From: Pseudomonadales bacterium
GTDB taxonomy: Bacteria > Pseudomonadota > Gammaproteobacteria > Pseudomonadales > Azotimanducaceae
Length of the DNA: 64,000 bases
Assembly: GCA_028281005.1 (NCBI GenBank)
Contig: JANQKS010000078.1
Location: forward strand, 1 to 64,000
Direction of reading: 5' to 3'
Every line of letters begins with the position of its first letter. The stretch's first letter is position 1. The notes beneath the pieces are model-generated. The model did not search any database. It saw only the letters and a list, made by a program, of their open reading frames with translations, and had not been told where the DNA came from. The translations under genes and the position numbers were made by a program. Below, one piece after another: positions 26,393 through 36,782 of the stretch.

Positions 26393-28276
26393 TCACAAAA
26401 AAACCAAGATATTCCAGTAATAACAAAGCCACACATACATCAAGCTGGTGATACAGAAAACTCCCGCGCCGAGGCGTCCGCTTAGCGTACCGACACCCCT
26501 AGCTAAGAGGAGGCCGCCGGCGAAAGCACAGGCCAACATTCCCGCGCACACAACACTCGATAAAACCAAGGCTGCAACAATGCGCGGTGGAATGCCAAAA
26601 TACATGTCGTCGGTGTTCTGCAAACCCTGGATCAGCATAAAGAGATTGACGAGAACGCCAAGTGCCAGCAGAAAGAGAAGCCCATTAAACCACGCCGGTA
26701 GTGGCGGTATATCACCCGCTCCTCCCTTCCCTAGCCTGCGACGCAAAACTGCCAACGGTATGCTCACGATGGTGATCAATGCAACGAGACCCACCACGGC
26801 AAAGAGATACTGGTGTAGTGTCGGGTTGGCGAACCAGGCCAACTTGTCCATCGTACTGGCGGCAAACCCCGAACGGTGCAGATGGCTCACATCGCCGTTC
26901 TCATCGCGCACAAATTGAATCACTTCATGGTCGTAACGGGCCACGAAACGATCATCGCCAACTGATGAAAATTGCTTGGTACCATTCCCCGACGACAGCG
27001 TTAAGTAGCCATCATCATTGGTGTCAACCTGCACATGACCAATCAGTAACGCCAGCTTGGAGAAATCGCTAAAGTTACGGCGCAGACCGGCATATGCGCC
27101 GTGCAATGCTTCCTGCATTTGTAGCGCATCGGCAGACGGCCGCGGCACAGAGGGCGGTGCTTGGGGAAAATGATAGTCGAGCAGCGCATCGATCAGATGC
27201 ATGCCAAAATTTGCTGATGGGTCGGTATTAACGGCGACAAACACACCTAGATTGAGCTCAGGGAACAAGGCGAGTTCCGAGTGATAGCCGTTCAAATCGC
27301 CACCATGCCCATAAGAAACGACACCGTTGGCATTACGCTCTACATAGCCATGTAGCCAGGCGTTGGCCGCATCGAAGGGGCGATACACCGGCTGCAGCAT
27401 GAGCTGGTGGGTGGCTTCGCTTAACAGTGGCGGCCCACCCGCCAATTGGCTCAACATGAACCGCGCCATATCAGCGCCGGTAGTACTCATCATTCCTGCG
27501 GGATAGATGAACCAATGCAGAAATTCTTGGGGACGCCATTCGCCGCCGCGCAAGCTATATGAGGTCGCAAGGCTTGTTCGTAACTTCTCCGCCATCGGGT
27601 GGCGCGCCGAGGTCCGCTCCATCTGTAATGGCACCAATACGTTTTGCTCAATGTAGGTGGACCAATCTAGCCCGCTGATGGCTTCCACCACATGCGCGGC
27701 TATTGCCGTGCTGTGGTTGGAGTAAGAGGAAAACACGCCGGGCGGGCGCATGCGTCGCGGTAGATGATCCGCCAAGTACTCACCGAGCGGCTGTAATTCG
27801 GCCGCGCTGCGCCGGCCCAAATCAATCACTACATCTTCGAATCCCGCGTTGTGGCTCATAAGGTGGCGCATGGTGATGGGTTCGGGAAACGTCGCGGGAA
27901 TCTGGAAAGCGCTCAAGTAAGCGTTTACATCTTCGTCCAGATCTAGGCGTCCTTGCTCCACTAACTGCATGGCAGCAATCCACGTAAAGGGTTTGGAAAT
28001 AGACGCAATCCGAAACAAAGACTGCTCGGCATCCACACGGGTCTGGGTGTCCCAATCCGCCCAGCCGTACCCTTTGTTCAGCCAGATCTCCCCGTCTTTA
28101 ACGACGGTCACCACAGCACCCATGGAAGGATGACTTTGTTTCTGCGAGTACCAGACACCGTCGATGAAGTGTTCCAGCGCAACGGGATCTTGCGGGGCCG
28201 CGTTTGCGGCAGCGGCTAGACCGATACCCGCCACTAGATGTGCAAGATATTTAACCAAGCGGAAAAGCGAAATCAT
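26393..28276 (-). CDS. Serine hydrolase (beta-lactamase class C-like) with C-terminal TM segments
   Basis: Signal peptide from M at 28276; SxxK in RIASISKPFTWIAAMQ; YSNHS motif; HGGDLNGYHS; C-terminal hydrophobic helices. Confidence 0.88.
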   Translation of the reverse strand: MISLFRLVKYLAHLVAGIGLAAAANAAPQDPVALEHFIDGVWYSQKQSHPSMGAVVTVVKDGEIWLNKGYGWADWDTQTRVDAEQSLFRIASISKPFTWIAAMQLVEQGRLDLDEDVNAYLSAFQIPATFPEPITMRHLMSHNAGFEDVVIDLGRRSAAELQPLGEYLADHLPRRMRPPGVFSSYSNHSTAIAAHVVEAISGLDWSTYIEQNVLVPLQMERTSARHPMAEKLRTSLATSYSLRGGEWRPQEFLHWFIYPAGMMSTTGADMARFMLSQLAGGPPLLSEATHQLMLQPVYRPFDAANAWLHGYVERNANGVVSYGHGGDLNGYHSELALFPELNLGVFVAVNTDPSANFGMHLIDALLDYHFPQAPPSVPRPSADALQMQEALHGAYAGLRRNFSDFSKLALLIGHVQVDTNDDGYLTLSSGNGTKQFSSVGDDRFVARYDHEVIQFVRDENGDVSHLHRSGFAASTMDKLAWFANPTLHQYLFAVVGLVALITIVSIPLAVLRRRLGKGGAGDIPPLPAWFNGLLFLLALGVLVNLFMLIQGLQNTDDMYFGIPPRIVAALVLSSVVCAGMLACAFAGGLLLARGVGTLSGRLGAGVFCITSLMYVWLCYYWNILVFL

Positions 28277-28329
28277 GACTTTTTGTGGTTCAAACAGATA
28301 GATAGGGTCGCACTCAACCTGCCTGGCTG

Positions 28330-29565
28330 TCATGCGAACGATTCGCGCAGCAAGCGTCGATTCTGCAATAGCCAAATGCCAATCAGCGCAGCAGCCGTAC
28401 ATGCCGCCGCCGTTGCAAGAATGGCGGCATAGCTGCGGTCAAACTCGTAGATGGTCGTTGCGCTCACCGGCCCGATGACAAACCCGGCCGACATCGTGGC
28501 TTGCATAATGCCTGCCACCCGGCCTTGTTCCTCGCTACCGGCCAGCAACGAAGCCGCTGACATCAAACCCGGAGTGGCAAGTCCAAAACCTATACCCATC
28601 ACCGCCGCGGCAAATAACAATCCGGCAAATCCGCTGGCAGTGCTGTAGATCACAAACCCAGCCACTACCAGCGGCAAACCAATTTGCAGCAGTGTGATTG
28701 GCGAGGGCTTAAACACCTGAATCACACCACCTTGCATTGCCAGCGTGGCGATGGCAATGGTCATGAAGCAAAAGCCCGTCAAACGTGCAGATTCGGCTAC
28801 ATCAGTCTGCAGTAAATCCTGCAAGTTAAACGCCAATGTTTGTTGAACTGCGGACATCGCGGTGTAGATCATCAATGTCCCAAGCAACAACAGCAACAGC
28901 GTTGCAATCGGTAAAGGTGGTTTAGCGGCTGCCGCGTCATTTACGGCACGCCTAGTTTGTTTAGGTAGGTAGATTGCCGCGAGCAGAGCGCCCAATAAAC
29001 CCAACCCAGCTATCGCATACAGCGGCGTCAACACGCCAAATCCAACCAACAAGGCGGCAGAAGCAGGCCCCAACACCATGCCGATGCCAAACGCCGCACC
29101 TACCACGGCTACCGCCGAAGAACGTTCAGCCTCGCTGGATACATCGGCCATCAAAGCCACAGAGGCCGGCTGAATTCCAGCCCCCAATGCAGCGTACAAG
29201 AGGCGCAGCACTAACAAAGTGAGAAACACAGCGCCTACCGCTAATTGCTGGGTTAACCCTAGCTGCATCACCCAAGCAAATAGCAAGCTGATCACACCAT
29301 AAGTAGTTAAGCCAAATACAATCGTCTGTTTCCTACCCCAGCGGTCTGAAACGCGCCCCCAGATGCCGGAGGAGAAGACAAAAATCACGGCAGCAGCGGA
29401 AATGATGATGCCAAGTTGGGATTCGCTCATCCCAATATCCCGGAAGACGGGACCGGCAATGGCAAACAACACCGTTTGCCCCATCGAATAGGCAATGAGT
29501 CCCGGCACCAGGACGGCCACCAGAGTTTTACGGCTGACGCCGCTGTGCAATATTTGTTCAGTCAT
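28330..29565 (-). CDS. MFS transporter (drug/metabolite exporter type)
   Basis: 12-TM pattern; GIWGRVSDRWGRKQTIVFGL loop. Confidence 0.9.
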   Translation of the reverse strand: MTEQILHSGVSRKTLVAVLVPGLIAYSMGQTVLFAIAGPVFRDIGMSESQLGIIISAAAVIFVFSSGIWGRVSDRWGRKQTIVFGLTTYGVISLLFAWVMQLGLTQQLAVGAVFLTLLVLRLLYAALGAGIQPASVALMADVSSEAERSSAVAVVGAAFGIGMVLGPASAALLVGFGVLTPLYAIAGLGLLGALLAAIYLPKQTRRAVNDAAAAKPPLPIATLLLLLLGTLMIYTAMSAVQQTLAFNLQDLLQTDVAESARLTGFCFMTIAIATLAMQGGVIQVFKPSPITLLQIGLPLVVAGFVIYSTASGFAGLLFAAAVMGIGFGLATPGLMSAASLLAGSEEQGRVAGIMQATMSAGFVIGPVSATTIYEFDRSYAAILATAAACTAAALIGIWLLQNRRLLRESFA

Positions 29566-29604
29566 CGTTAGACCTCCCTTCGGACGGTCTAGCCAGATTA
29601 CTTT

Positions 29605-29625
29605 AAATGAGAATCATTCTCAATT
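29605..29625. promoter_or_regulatory. Fur box upstream of MFS/serine hydrolase operon
   Basis: aaatgagaatcattctcaatt. Confidence 0.85.
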
Positions 29626-29705
29626 AGTTTTTTTAGTCCGTCAGATCAACCAAAACTGGCGCTTACAGATGCCCTATTCAGAAGGTTCAAAGCGGCTAGG
29701 GCTTC

Positions 29706-30875
29706 CTAGGCGGTAAACAGACCAGGTAACAGCGGCAATCGACGATCGCTAAACACCAACGCATCCACCGCATTCTCATCCTGGCCGAGATGTAGTAAAA
29801 GCACGGATTTGAAGATGGAGCGAACGTCTGTTGTTGGCTGTAGATCACGCCCCTCATACAACTTATCCCGCGCCAAACCCGGCCAATCCGCCAACACTTG
29901 ACCACCACGCACACCGCCGCCGGCCACAAAGGCTACACCGCCCACACCATGATCCGACCCACGGGTGCCATTCATAGCTACGGTACGGCCAAACTCCGTG
30001 GCAAGCACAATCACCGTATCATCCCACACACTGTCCAAGCTTTCCCGCAAAGTGCCAATCACCCGGCTCAGGCGCTGCAAGCGCGCGTTCAGCTGACCCG
30101 GCTGGTTGGCATGTGTGTCCCACCCTCCGCTTTCCATGACTGCAATTCTGGGTCCATCTACGTGGGTCAAGAACTGTGCCGCAGCCGCCGCACTTTGCTG
30201 TAGGCCATCCCTTGAGCGCCTGCGGGCTAATCCTGCAACCATGTCTTCAGTGTCAAAGGCTGCGTTTAGGCGTGGACCCAGAACAGCGTCGTCCTGATAC
30301 AAACGCGCGACCCGGGCCAACGTGTCGGCGTCTGCATCGGGTAAACGATCCGGTGCCCAAGCACCGACGCTGCGTGTGCCACGTAAGACAAGGGGGATCG
30401 CACCGCCTAATGCCATAGCGCGAGACTCCAAAGCGCCGCCGCCCGGCTCACCTTGCAATGCACGGTACAGCCATCCTGTGGCTGACGCGCTTGGATCGAG
30501 TAGGCCACTTTCCAACACGTCCTGGGCATCAAAGTGTGAACGTGCACGGTACGGTGGTGCTACCGCGTGCACCACCGCCAAGTCCCCAGCCTGATACAAG
30601 CTGTGAAATTCCTCTAAACCACCGTGCAGGCCAAACAAATCATCAAGTTCAAACATATCGATGTTGTTGCCCAACGATGCTAATCCGCCGCGAGCCCGGT
30701 GATAAGCGCTGTCTCCAGGTGCGGGCACCGCGGCCAAGCCATCCAGTCCACCGCGCAAAATGACAAAGATCAAACGCGGATCGCGGCCCTGAGCATCGCT
30801 GGCAAGTAACGGTTGCCCACCCACCACAAAGGTGGTTGTTATTGCACCCTTAAGCAGAAATCTACGGGTTAACAT
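29706..30875 (-). CDS. DUF1501 domain-containing protein
   Basis: RDPRLIFVILRGGLDGLAAVPAPGD; SGGWDTHANQ; VLATEFGRTVAMNGTRGSDHGVGGVAFVAGGGVRGG. Confidence 0.93.
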   Translation of the reverse strand: MLTRRFLLKGAITTTFVVGGQPLLASDAQGRDPRLIFVILRGGLDGLAAVPAPGDSAYHRARGGLASLGNNIDMFELDDLFGLHGGLEEFHSLYQAGDLAVVHAVAPPYRARSHFDAQDVLESGLLDPSASATGWLYRALQGEPGGGALESRAMALGGAIPLVLRGTRSVGAWAPDRLPDADADTLARVARLYQDDAVLGPRLNAAFDTEDMVAGLARRRSRDGLQQSAAAAAQFLTHVDGPRIAVMESGGWDTHANQPGQLNARLQRLSRVIGTLRESLDSVWDDTVIVLATEFGRTVAMNGTRGSDHGVGGVAFVAGGGVRGGQVLADWPGLARDKLYEGRDLQPTTDVRSIFKSVLLLHLGQDENAVDALVFSDRRLPLLPGLFTA

Positions 30876-30911
30876 GGGGTTTGCTCCTCGTCGTATGGTG
30901 CACGCGGCACA

Positions 30912-32294
30912 CTAGCGCCATTGGAACGTCGGCGATGCCAACATCATGCCCAACGCTTGACCGGGGCTTTCGGCACCGCGTAATGCCGAGCGCAGACCGG
31001 TGGCCTCCGTGGGCACCAAACCTTCAGCCAGGCGGCGTACCGGCAGTCGCGCAGCGATGGCGTTACCAAACGCCACCGCCCATTCCACCCGCTGTTTCAG
31101 CGCAGCAGGCGAACCCCAATGCGCCACGCTATCCGGCCATCCTTGAGGAGAAGGTGCGTTAAACGGCAGGTGATTCATTGTCGTCAGCGTCTGCACCAAG
31201 CGTGGCGCCCGGCGTTCGGTAACACCGAGCGATCGGTACACGGACACCAGATATTCATAGGGTGACTTAAACTTGACGTTGTCGGGCTGCCACGCGGCGC
31301 GCTCTTTGACCAGGGCTACGTGTACGCTGGGCAGATGCCCATCCGTCTTCCTAAATACCTTGGCAATACGCTTAACCGCGCTCGCGGGCGGCACATCGGC
31401 AATAAAGTGCCGAGCGAGTTTGCTGGCAAGGAAGTCTGCCGTGGCCGGATGCACCGCCAAATCGGTTAACGCACGCTGCGCCTGCTGCGCACCATCGGCA
31501 GCATAAGTTTTACCCAAGAGGCGAAAGCGGCCGGGTTGATGCATGGGTTCCACAAAAACAAACTTGCCCGGCTCGGCACCAAAACGCTGTAAGCGGCTGT
31601 TGCCCACTGTCCAACCGGTCAACATATTGGCCAGCGCGGTCACATCATCCTGACTGTAACCGCCATGCACACCCACGGTGTGGAGTTCGAGAATTTCACG
31701 GGCGAGGTTTTCATTGAGCCCACGTTTACGCCGGCGGCCGATGCGCGAATCAGGCCCAATCGACTGCACGTTGTCGAGGTAGTGCAGCATCACCGGATGG
31801 GCCACGACACGCACTAACACTTCCCCGAAGTGACCATCCATGCCGGTGCGGATGGCTTCGTTTTCATAAGCCAAACAGGAACCAACGATTTGCGGTTTAC
31901 CACGGCGAGAGACCGCAAAGTGATTCGACCAGAAATGGACCAAACGCTCACGGAACGGTGTTGGCGTGTCTACCGCGTATTCAAAACGCCCCAGAGTTTG
32001 CGCCATCGTGGTTCCTCTCACCTGGCGACGAAAGCGGCGATTTGCAGTTTCCAAATGCGCAATCTTGTCCGTATCGCCACCGGCGTCACGCTGTGCTGCC
32101 CGGCGCTGCGCTACTGCCGAGGTATACTCCGCGATAGATTGGTGACTCGCGGGCACATTAAAGCCGGGGTCAGTTTTCTGTGGAGCCACTTGATCTAGGA
32201 GCCAGCCACCCGGATCACCGCCCATGTGCTGGGCATCTTGCGCGGCGGCGCCTAAACCGAAACGGTTGGCAGCCCGATACTGCTGCGCGCGCAT
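30912..32294 (-). CDS. DUF1800 domain-containing protein
   Basis: RFGLGAAAQDA; ERLVHFWSNHFAVS; GLNENLAREILELHTVGVHGGYSQDDVTALANMLTGWTV. Confidence 0.95.
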   Translation of the reverse strand: MRAQQYRAANRFGLGAAAQDAQHMGGDPGGWLLDQVAPQKTDPGFNVPASHQSIAEYTSAVAQRRAAQRDAGGDTDKIAHLETANRRFRRQVRGTTMAQTLGRFEYAVDTPTPFRERLVHFWSNHFAVSRRGKPQIVGSCLAYENEAIRTGMDGHFGEVLVRVVAHPVMLHYLDNVQSIGPDSRIGRRRKRGLNENLAREILELHTVGVHGGYSQDDVTALANMLTGWTVGNSRLQRFGAEPGKFVFVEPMHQPGRFRLLGKTYAADGAQQAQRALTDLAVHPATADFLASKLARHFIADVPPASAVKRIAKVFRKTDGHLPSVHVALVKERAAWQPDNVKFKSPYEYLVSVYRSLGVTERRAPRLVQTLTTMNHLPFNAPSPQGWPDSVAHWGSPAALKQRVEWAVAFGNAIAARLPVRRLAEGLVPTEATGLRSALRGAESPGQALGMMLASPTFQWR

Positions 32295-32387
32295 ACCCGT
32301 TCTCCTATCTAAGTTGTTTCCTGCTTGATATACGAGTCAGTCGGCCGTTCCCGTCGCCTTCCCCAACGTAAGTTGCAAGCAAGAGAA

Positions 32388-34217
32388 CTAAAACGACACT
32401 CTCATGCGCTGACTAATGGCTTCCGCCTCATTCAGCCAGGTGGTGATGCTGGCATCGATACCCTTACGCCAAAAATCTGCATCGCGCGGATCCAAGCCAA
32501 ACGGCGCCATCAATTCCACCGCGTTTTTACTGCCGCCTGCGCGTAACAGATCCAAGTACATGGCTTCAAAGTCTTCGCCAAAATCGTCTTTGCAGGCGTA
32601 CAAAGACTGCGTGAAGAGCTCACCAAAGGCGTAGGCATAGACGTAAAACGGCCGCAGGAAATGGGTCACGTAGGCCCACAGATTATCAACGTTGGCGTAG
32701 GTGAACAGGTCTCCCTCTTCTCCGTAAAACGCGGTGGTTACATCCAACCAAGCCTGATTGAAGTCTTCCACCATCAACTTGCCGTCCTTGCGGGCGGTGT
32801 GGATGTGGCGCTCAAAATTGGAAAAAGAGATCTGCCGCACCACGGTGTTCACGTGGTCCGCGGACTTCTCCATGAGCAGCGCTAGTTTGTCCTCGTCACT
32901 GGTGGTGCGCTCCAACACATACTGGAAGGTGGTCATCTCCCCAAAGATGGAAGCGGTCTCAGCATAAGCCATGGGCGCACGAAACATGAGCGCGCCCTGA
33001 CTCTCCGCTGCCAACATACCGTGCACACCGTGACCGGCTTCGTGGGCCATGGTCATGATGTCGCGGTTAGAGCCCATGTAGTTCAAGAAGTTGTAGGCAC
33101 GCGGCTCTCCGTTCGGCAGCAACACCGCATAGTTGAACGCGCCGCCACCCTTGCCTTCGTAAGGCGGTGCATCCACCCATTTACGCTCCAGCATACGCGC
33201 TACCAGATCGCGCAACGTCGGGCTGAAAGATTCATAGGCGGACAACACGGTATCCACACAGGTGTCCCAAGAAACGCTGGTTTGATCCGCAAACGGCATT
33301 GGCGCGTTGCGGTCCGACCACTTCAGCGGACGCCAACCTAGGTGGGCAGACAATAGGCGGTAATAACGCTGGCTTTGCACCGCCCCCACTTCAGCCACGG
33401 CCTGGTGCAACGCTTCCACCGTCTCATCATCAACTTGATTGCCGATGTTGCGCGCGGACATCGGGTTGGCGTAGCCGCGCTCCCGGTCTTCCACCCCTTT
33501 GGCACCCAACACCACGTTTAAGGTGCGCGCCATCAGTTTGTCAAAACCCTGTTCGGTCAAACCCTCACTGAACACCTTAAGCGCCTCTGCGCGGCGCTCG
33601 GCATCTGCATCGTTACTTAACACATGCAGCGTCTCCGGCAGCGTGAGGGATTTACTATCCAGCTCAAAACGCAATTCGGCCTCGCGTTCATCAATCAGAT
33701 CCGACCATTCTGAGGCGCCAAACGGCGCACGCAGCTGCAGCGCGCGCTCGACATTTTGTTCCAACAGATAACGCCGGTTTTCGCGGATATGGTCGAGCAT
33801 GGGTTTGTGCCGCGCGACACGCTCATCAGAGCCCAGCAGCGCCGCATAAACTTCGTCAGCAAGCGCGGACAGCTCGTGCTCAAAAAAGGTCAGGTAATTG
33901 GCACTGGCTTCACTGAACGCTTCCTGGACCTGGCCCAGACGTTGCTGAATTTGTTGATTGGTGGCGTCGGTACTGCGGCGCAAAAATAGATAGACCATCA
34001 GCTGATCCGCGCGGCAGGAAATGTCTGCCTGGGCGTCCAACGCATCGCCTAACGTAGTCGCAAGCTTGCCGGCGTGGTTTGCATGAAAACTCTGCATGGC
34101 ACCTAACAATGCCTGTAAGTCATCCTCCAGGCTCGGGTCGTCCAGATCTTTATAAAGATCCGTGAGGTCCCAGCGTACGTCGGCGGCAGAGCTGTCGATC
34201 ACTTCCTGTTGCGCCAT
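32388..34217 (-). CDS. pepF: M3 family oligoendopeptidase F
   Basis: Zinc motif TMAHEAGHGVHGMLA; M3 C-terminal DYFRLLRAGGS-like region. Confidence 0.95.
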   Translation of the reverse strand: MAQQEVIDSSAADVRWDLTDLYKDLDDPSLEDDLQALLGAMQSFHANHAGKLATTLGDALDAQADISCRADQLMVYLFLRRSTDATNQQIQQRLGQVQEAFSEASANYLTFFEHELSALADEVYAALLGSDERVARHKPMLDHIRENRRYLLEQNVERALQLRAPFGASEWSDLIDEREAELRFELDSKSLTLPETLHVLSNDADAERRAEALKVFSEGLTEQGFDKLMARTLNVVLGAKGVEDRERGYANPMSARNIGNQVDDETVEALHQAVAEVGAVQSQRYYRLLSAHLGWRPLKWSDRNAPMPFADQTSVSWDTCVDTVLSAYESFSPTLRDLVARMLERKWVDAPPYEGKGGGAFNYAVLLPNGEPRAYNFLNYMGSNRDIMTMAHEAGHGVHGMLAAESQGALMFRAPMAYAETASIFGEMTTFQYVLERTTSDEDKLALLMEKSADHVNTVVRQISFSNFERHIHTARKDGKLMVEDFNQAWLDVTTAFYGEEGDLFTYANVDNLWAYVTHFLRPFYVYAYAFGELFTQSLYACKDDFGEDFEAMYLDLLRAGGSKNAVELMAPFGLDPRDADFWRKGIDASITTWLNEAEAISQRMRVSF

Positions 34218-35222
34218 CTACAGCAGCTCCTCAGCAAAAAAGCGTAACGTGTCGGCATCTGCAGCGCCAACGTTCAGCTGGGTCACGGGGCTGTCTTTCC
34301 AGCCTTGCAGACGTTCGCGTATACGCTCTTTAGGGCCACACAACGCAATCTCATCAACCAGCTCATCCGGCACCGCGGCAAACGCCTGTTCGCGTTGGCC
34401 GGACATGAAGAGATCCTGGATTTCCTGGGCCGCGTCGGCATACCCCATGCGGCCAACGTGGTCTTTGTGTACGTTAAAGGTCTTGGCCCCCATGCCGCCG
34501 ACATAAAAGCCAACGTTTTGCTTAATTTGGGCGCGGGCTTTGTCGACGTCATCATCAATCACCACGGGCACGGCCGCGGCGATTTCGAAGTCCGCGGATT
34601 TGATGCGCATGGCGTCGGCATACTGGTCAAACATGCGATACGGCGACAAAAACATGGGGATCCAGCCGTCACAAATTTCTGCGCTCAAGGCAACGTTTTT
34701 GGGTCCCTCGGCGCCTAAGTACAGGGGAATATGATCGCGAACGGGATGTTGCATGAGTTTTAGGGGTTTACCCAAACCAGTACCACCCTGCAGCGGCAGC
34801 TGGTAGTGCTCGCCGTCAAACGCCACCGGCGCTTCGCGCGCAACAATTTGGCGAAATATCTGCACCCATTCGCGCGTGCGCGCCAACGGTTTTGGGTATG
34901 GTTGCCCATACCAACCTTCTACGACCTGCGGCCCGGACACACCGATGCCGAGCATGAGACGGCCGTTGGAGAGGTAGTCCATGGCCACCGCGTGCATGGC
35001 AGCGCTGGCCGGCGTGCGCGCAGAGATCTGCATAATGGAAGTGCCGAGATTGATCTTCGAGGTGTGGGCACCGATCCACGCCAGCGGCGAAAAACAATCC
35101 ATGCCGTAGATTTCCGGACACCAGATGGTGTCGTAACCGAGGTTTTCGGCCGCCTGGGCCAGTTTGATGATGCGTTCTCCGCCGGGAGGCCCCATGGGAC
35201 CAATACCAACTCCGAGTTTCAT
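34218..35222 (-). CDS. LLM class F420-dependent oxidoreductase
   Basis: MKLGVGIGPMGPPGGERIIKLAQAAENLGYDTIWCPEIYGMDCFSPLAWIGAHTSKINLGTSI. Confidence 0.92.
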   Translation of the reverse strand: MKLGVGIGPMGPPGGERIIKLAQAAENLGYDTIWCPEIYGMDCFSPLAWIGAHTSKINLGTSIMQISARTPASAAMHAVAMDYLSNGRLMLGIGVSGPQVVEGWYGQPYPKPLARTREWVQIFRQIVAREAPVAFDGEHYQLPLQGGTGLGKPLKLMQHPVRDHIPLYLGAEGPKNVALSAEICDGWIPMFLSPYRMFDQYADAMRIKSADFEIAAAVPVVIDDDVDKARAQIKQNVGFYVGGMGAKTFNVHKDHVGRMGYADAAQEIQDLFMSGQREQAFAAVPDELVDEIALCGPKERIRERLQGWKDSPVTQLNVGAADADTLRFFAEELL

Positions 35223-35233
35223 GCATACTCCTT

Positions 35234-35266
35234 AGGTTGCTTGAAGGTTGCTTGAAGGTTGCTTGA
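35234..35266. repeat. Three perfect tandem 11-bp repeats (aggttgcttga) in 5' leader of the LLM oxidoreductase gene
   Basis: aggttgcttgaaggttgcttgaaggttgcttga. Confidence 0.9.
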
Positions 35267-35288
35267 AGAAAAATGGTCCGCCCGGTAA

Positions 35289-36746
35289 TTAAAATCCGGG
35301 CGGTGGTGTAAAGCCGCCGATCTCCTGGCTGAGCAAACGCGCCACCTCAATACTCTGATGGTCTCGATAGGGACCGCTCACCGCTTGCAGACCAATGGGT
35401 AAGCCACTGCTCGACACCCCGGTAGGAAACACCGTGCTGGGTAAATACGAAGCAATGATGAGCCCCGCCCAGAATATCGGTTCAAAGTAAGGCCGCACGT
35501 CACCATCGACCTCAATACTGCGTTCACTCATGGGCCGATGGTCATGTTGGATGGCGGGTACAGTGAACTGCGGACAGATCAGCACATCCCACTCTTTAAA
35601 AAATTCATCCCACGCGCGGCGCACGCGTTCACGGCGAAAGTTGTGCCGGATCCAGTCGCGGTGCAACATCACCGCGGCGCGGGCGTTGACCGCTTCCGAC
35701 GAGCTGTCATCGTCGGCAAAAGCTGCGGCAAAACCCTGCATTTCCGGCACCCGTTCCGCCGGTTGCGCGCTGGACATCACCGCTGTTAACAAACTCTGGT
35801 AGGTCATATGGGCGCTGCGCACGTCAAAGTCCGGCCGTGCGGTATCGGACACCGTGGCGCCTAGCGCGGCTAAACGATCCGCCACGTTGGAGACGCGCCC
35901 CGCGGTTTCCGCGCTGACCGGCGCCATCTCGTCGCTACTCCATACTGCAACTCGCAGATCACTAAGATTAGAGAAGCCGGGGTTGGGTAGATCCAACTGC
36001 CAACCAATGGCTTCGCGCTCGGTGGGACCCGCCATGACATCCAGCGCCGTTGCCAGGTCTGCCGCATCACGCGCCATCGGCCCACACACCGACAGATCCG
36101 AATCCGGCACACCGGGAAACAGCTCATGGCCTTGCTGCGGCACAATTCCCCAGGTGGGCTTGTGCCCAAACACGCCGCAAAAGTGAGCCGGGGTACGAAT
36201 CGAGCCGCCTATGTCCGAACCGGCTTCCAGCGCCGCAAAACCAGCCGCCAGCGATGCCGCGCTACCACCGGAGGAACCACCGGGCACATGCTCTAGGTTC
36301 CAAGGGTTATTGGTGGTGCCGTAGATGTCGTTGTAACTTTGAAAATCTGCCAGATCAATCGGTACATTGGTTTTACCCAAAAACACCGCCCCTGCCTGCC
36401 GAAAGCGCTGCACCGCCAGGCCATCTGTGGCGGACACATTGTCTTTGTAGGCGGGAATACCCCAGGTCGAGGGGGTATCTTGCATCACATAAGACTCTTT
36501 GATGGTCATGGGTACACCGTGTAACGGACCCAGGGCCTCCCCCTTGGCCACTGCCGCATCTGACGCTGCTGCATCATCTAACGCGCGATCAAAGGTGCGC
36601 ACCACCACCGCATTCACAGCATCGTCCAGGCGCTCGATTCGTTCGATAAAGTGCTGCGTCAGTTCCACTGAACTGATTTGTTTATCAGATATCTTTTTCG
36701 CCAGCTCCGTCGCGGAACTGAAGGCTAACTCATCACTCATTGGCAT
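35289..36746 (-). CDS. Amidase (amidase signature family)
   Basis: GVPMTIKESYVM; PGGSSGGSAASLAAGFAALEAGSDIGGSIRTPAHFCGVFGHKPT. Confidence 0.95.
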   Translation of the reverse strand: MPMSDELAFSSATELAKKISDKQISSVELTQHFIERIERLDDAVNAVVVRTFDRALDDAAASDAAVAKGEALGPLHGVPMTIKESYVMQDTPSTWGIPAYKDNVSATDGLAVQRFRQAGAVFLGKTNVPIDLADFQSYNDIYGTTNNPWNLEHVPGGSSGGSAASLAAGFAALEAGSDIGGSIRTPAHFCGVFGHKPTWGIVPQQGHELFPGVPDSDLSVCGPMARDAADLATALDVMAGPTEREAIGWQLDLPNPGFSNLSDLRVAVWSSDEMAPVSAETAGRVSNVADRLAALGATVSDTARPDFDVRSAHMTYQSLLTAVMSSAQPAERVPEMQGFAAAFADDDSSSEAVNARAAVMLHRDWIRHNFRRERVRRAWDEFFKEWDVLICPQFTVPAIQHDHRPMSERSIEVDGDVRPYFEPIFWAGLIIASYLPSTVFPTGVSSSGLPIGLQAVSGPYRDHQSIEVARLLSQEIGGFTPPPGF

Positions 36747-36782
36747 CCCCCGATGTTGACCATCGAGTGTAGCCGATATGTG

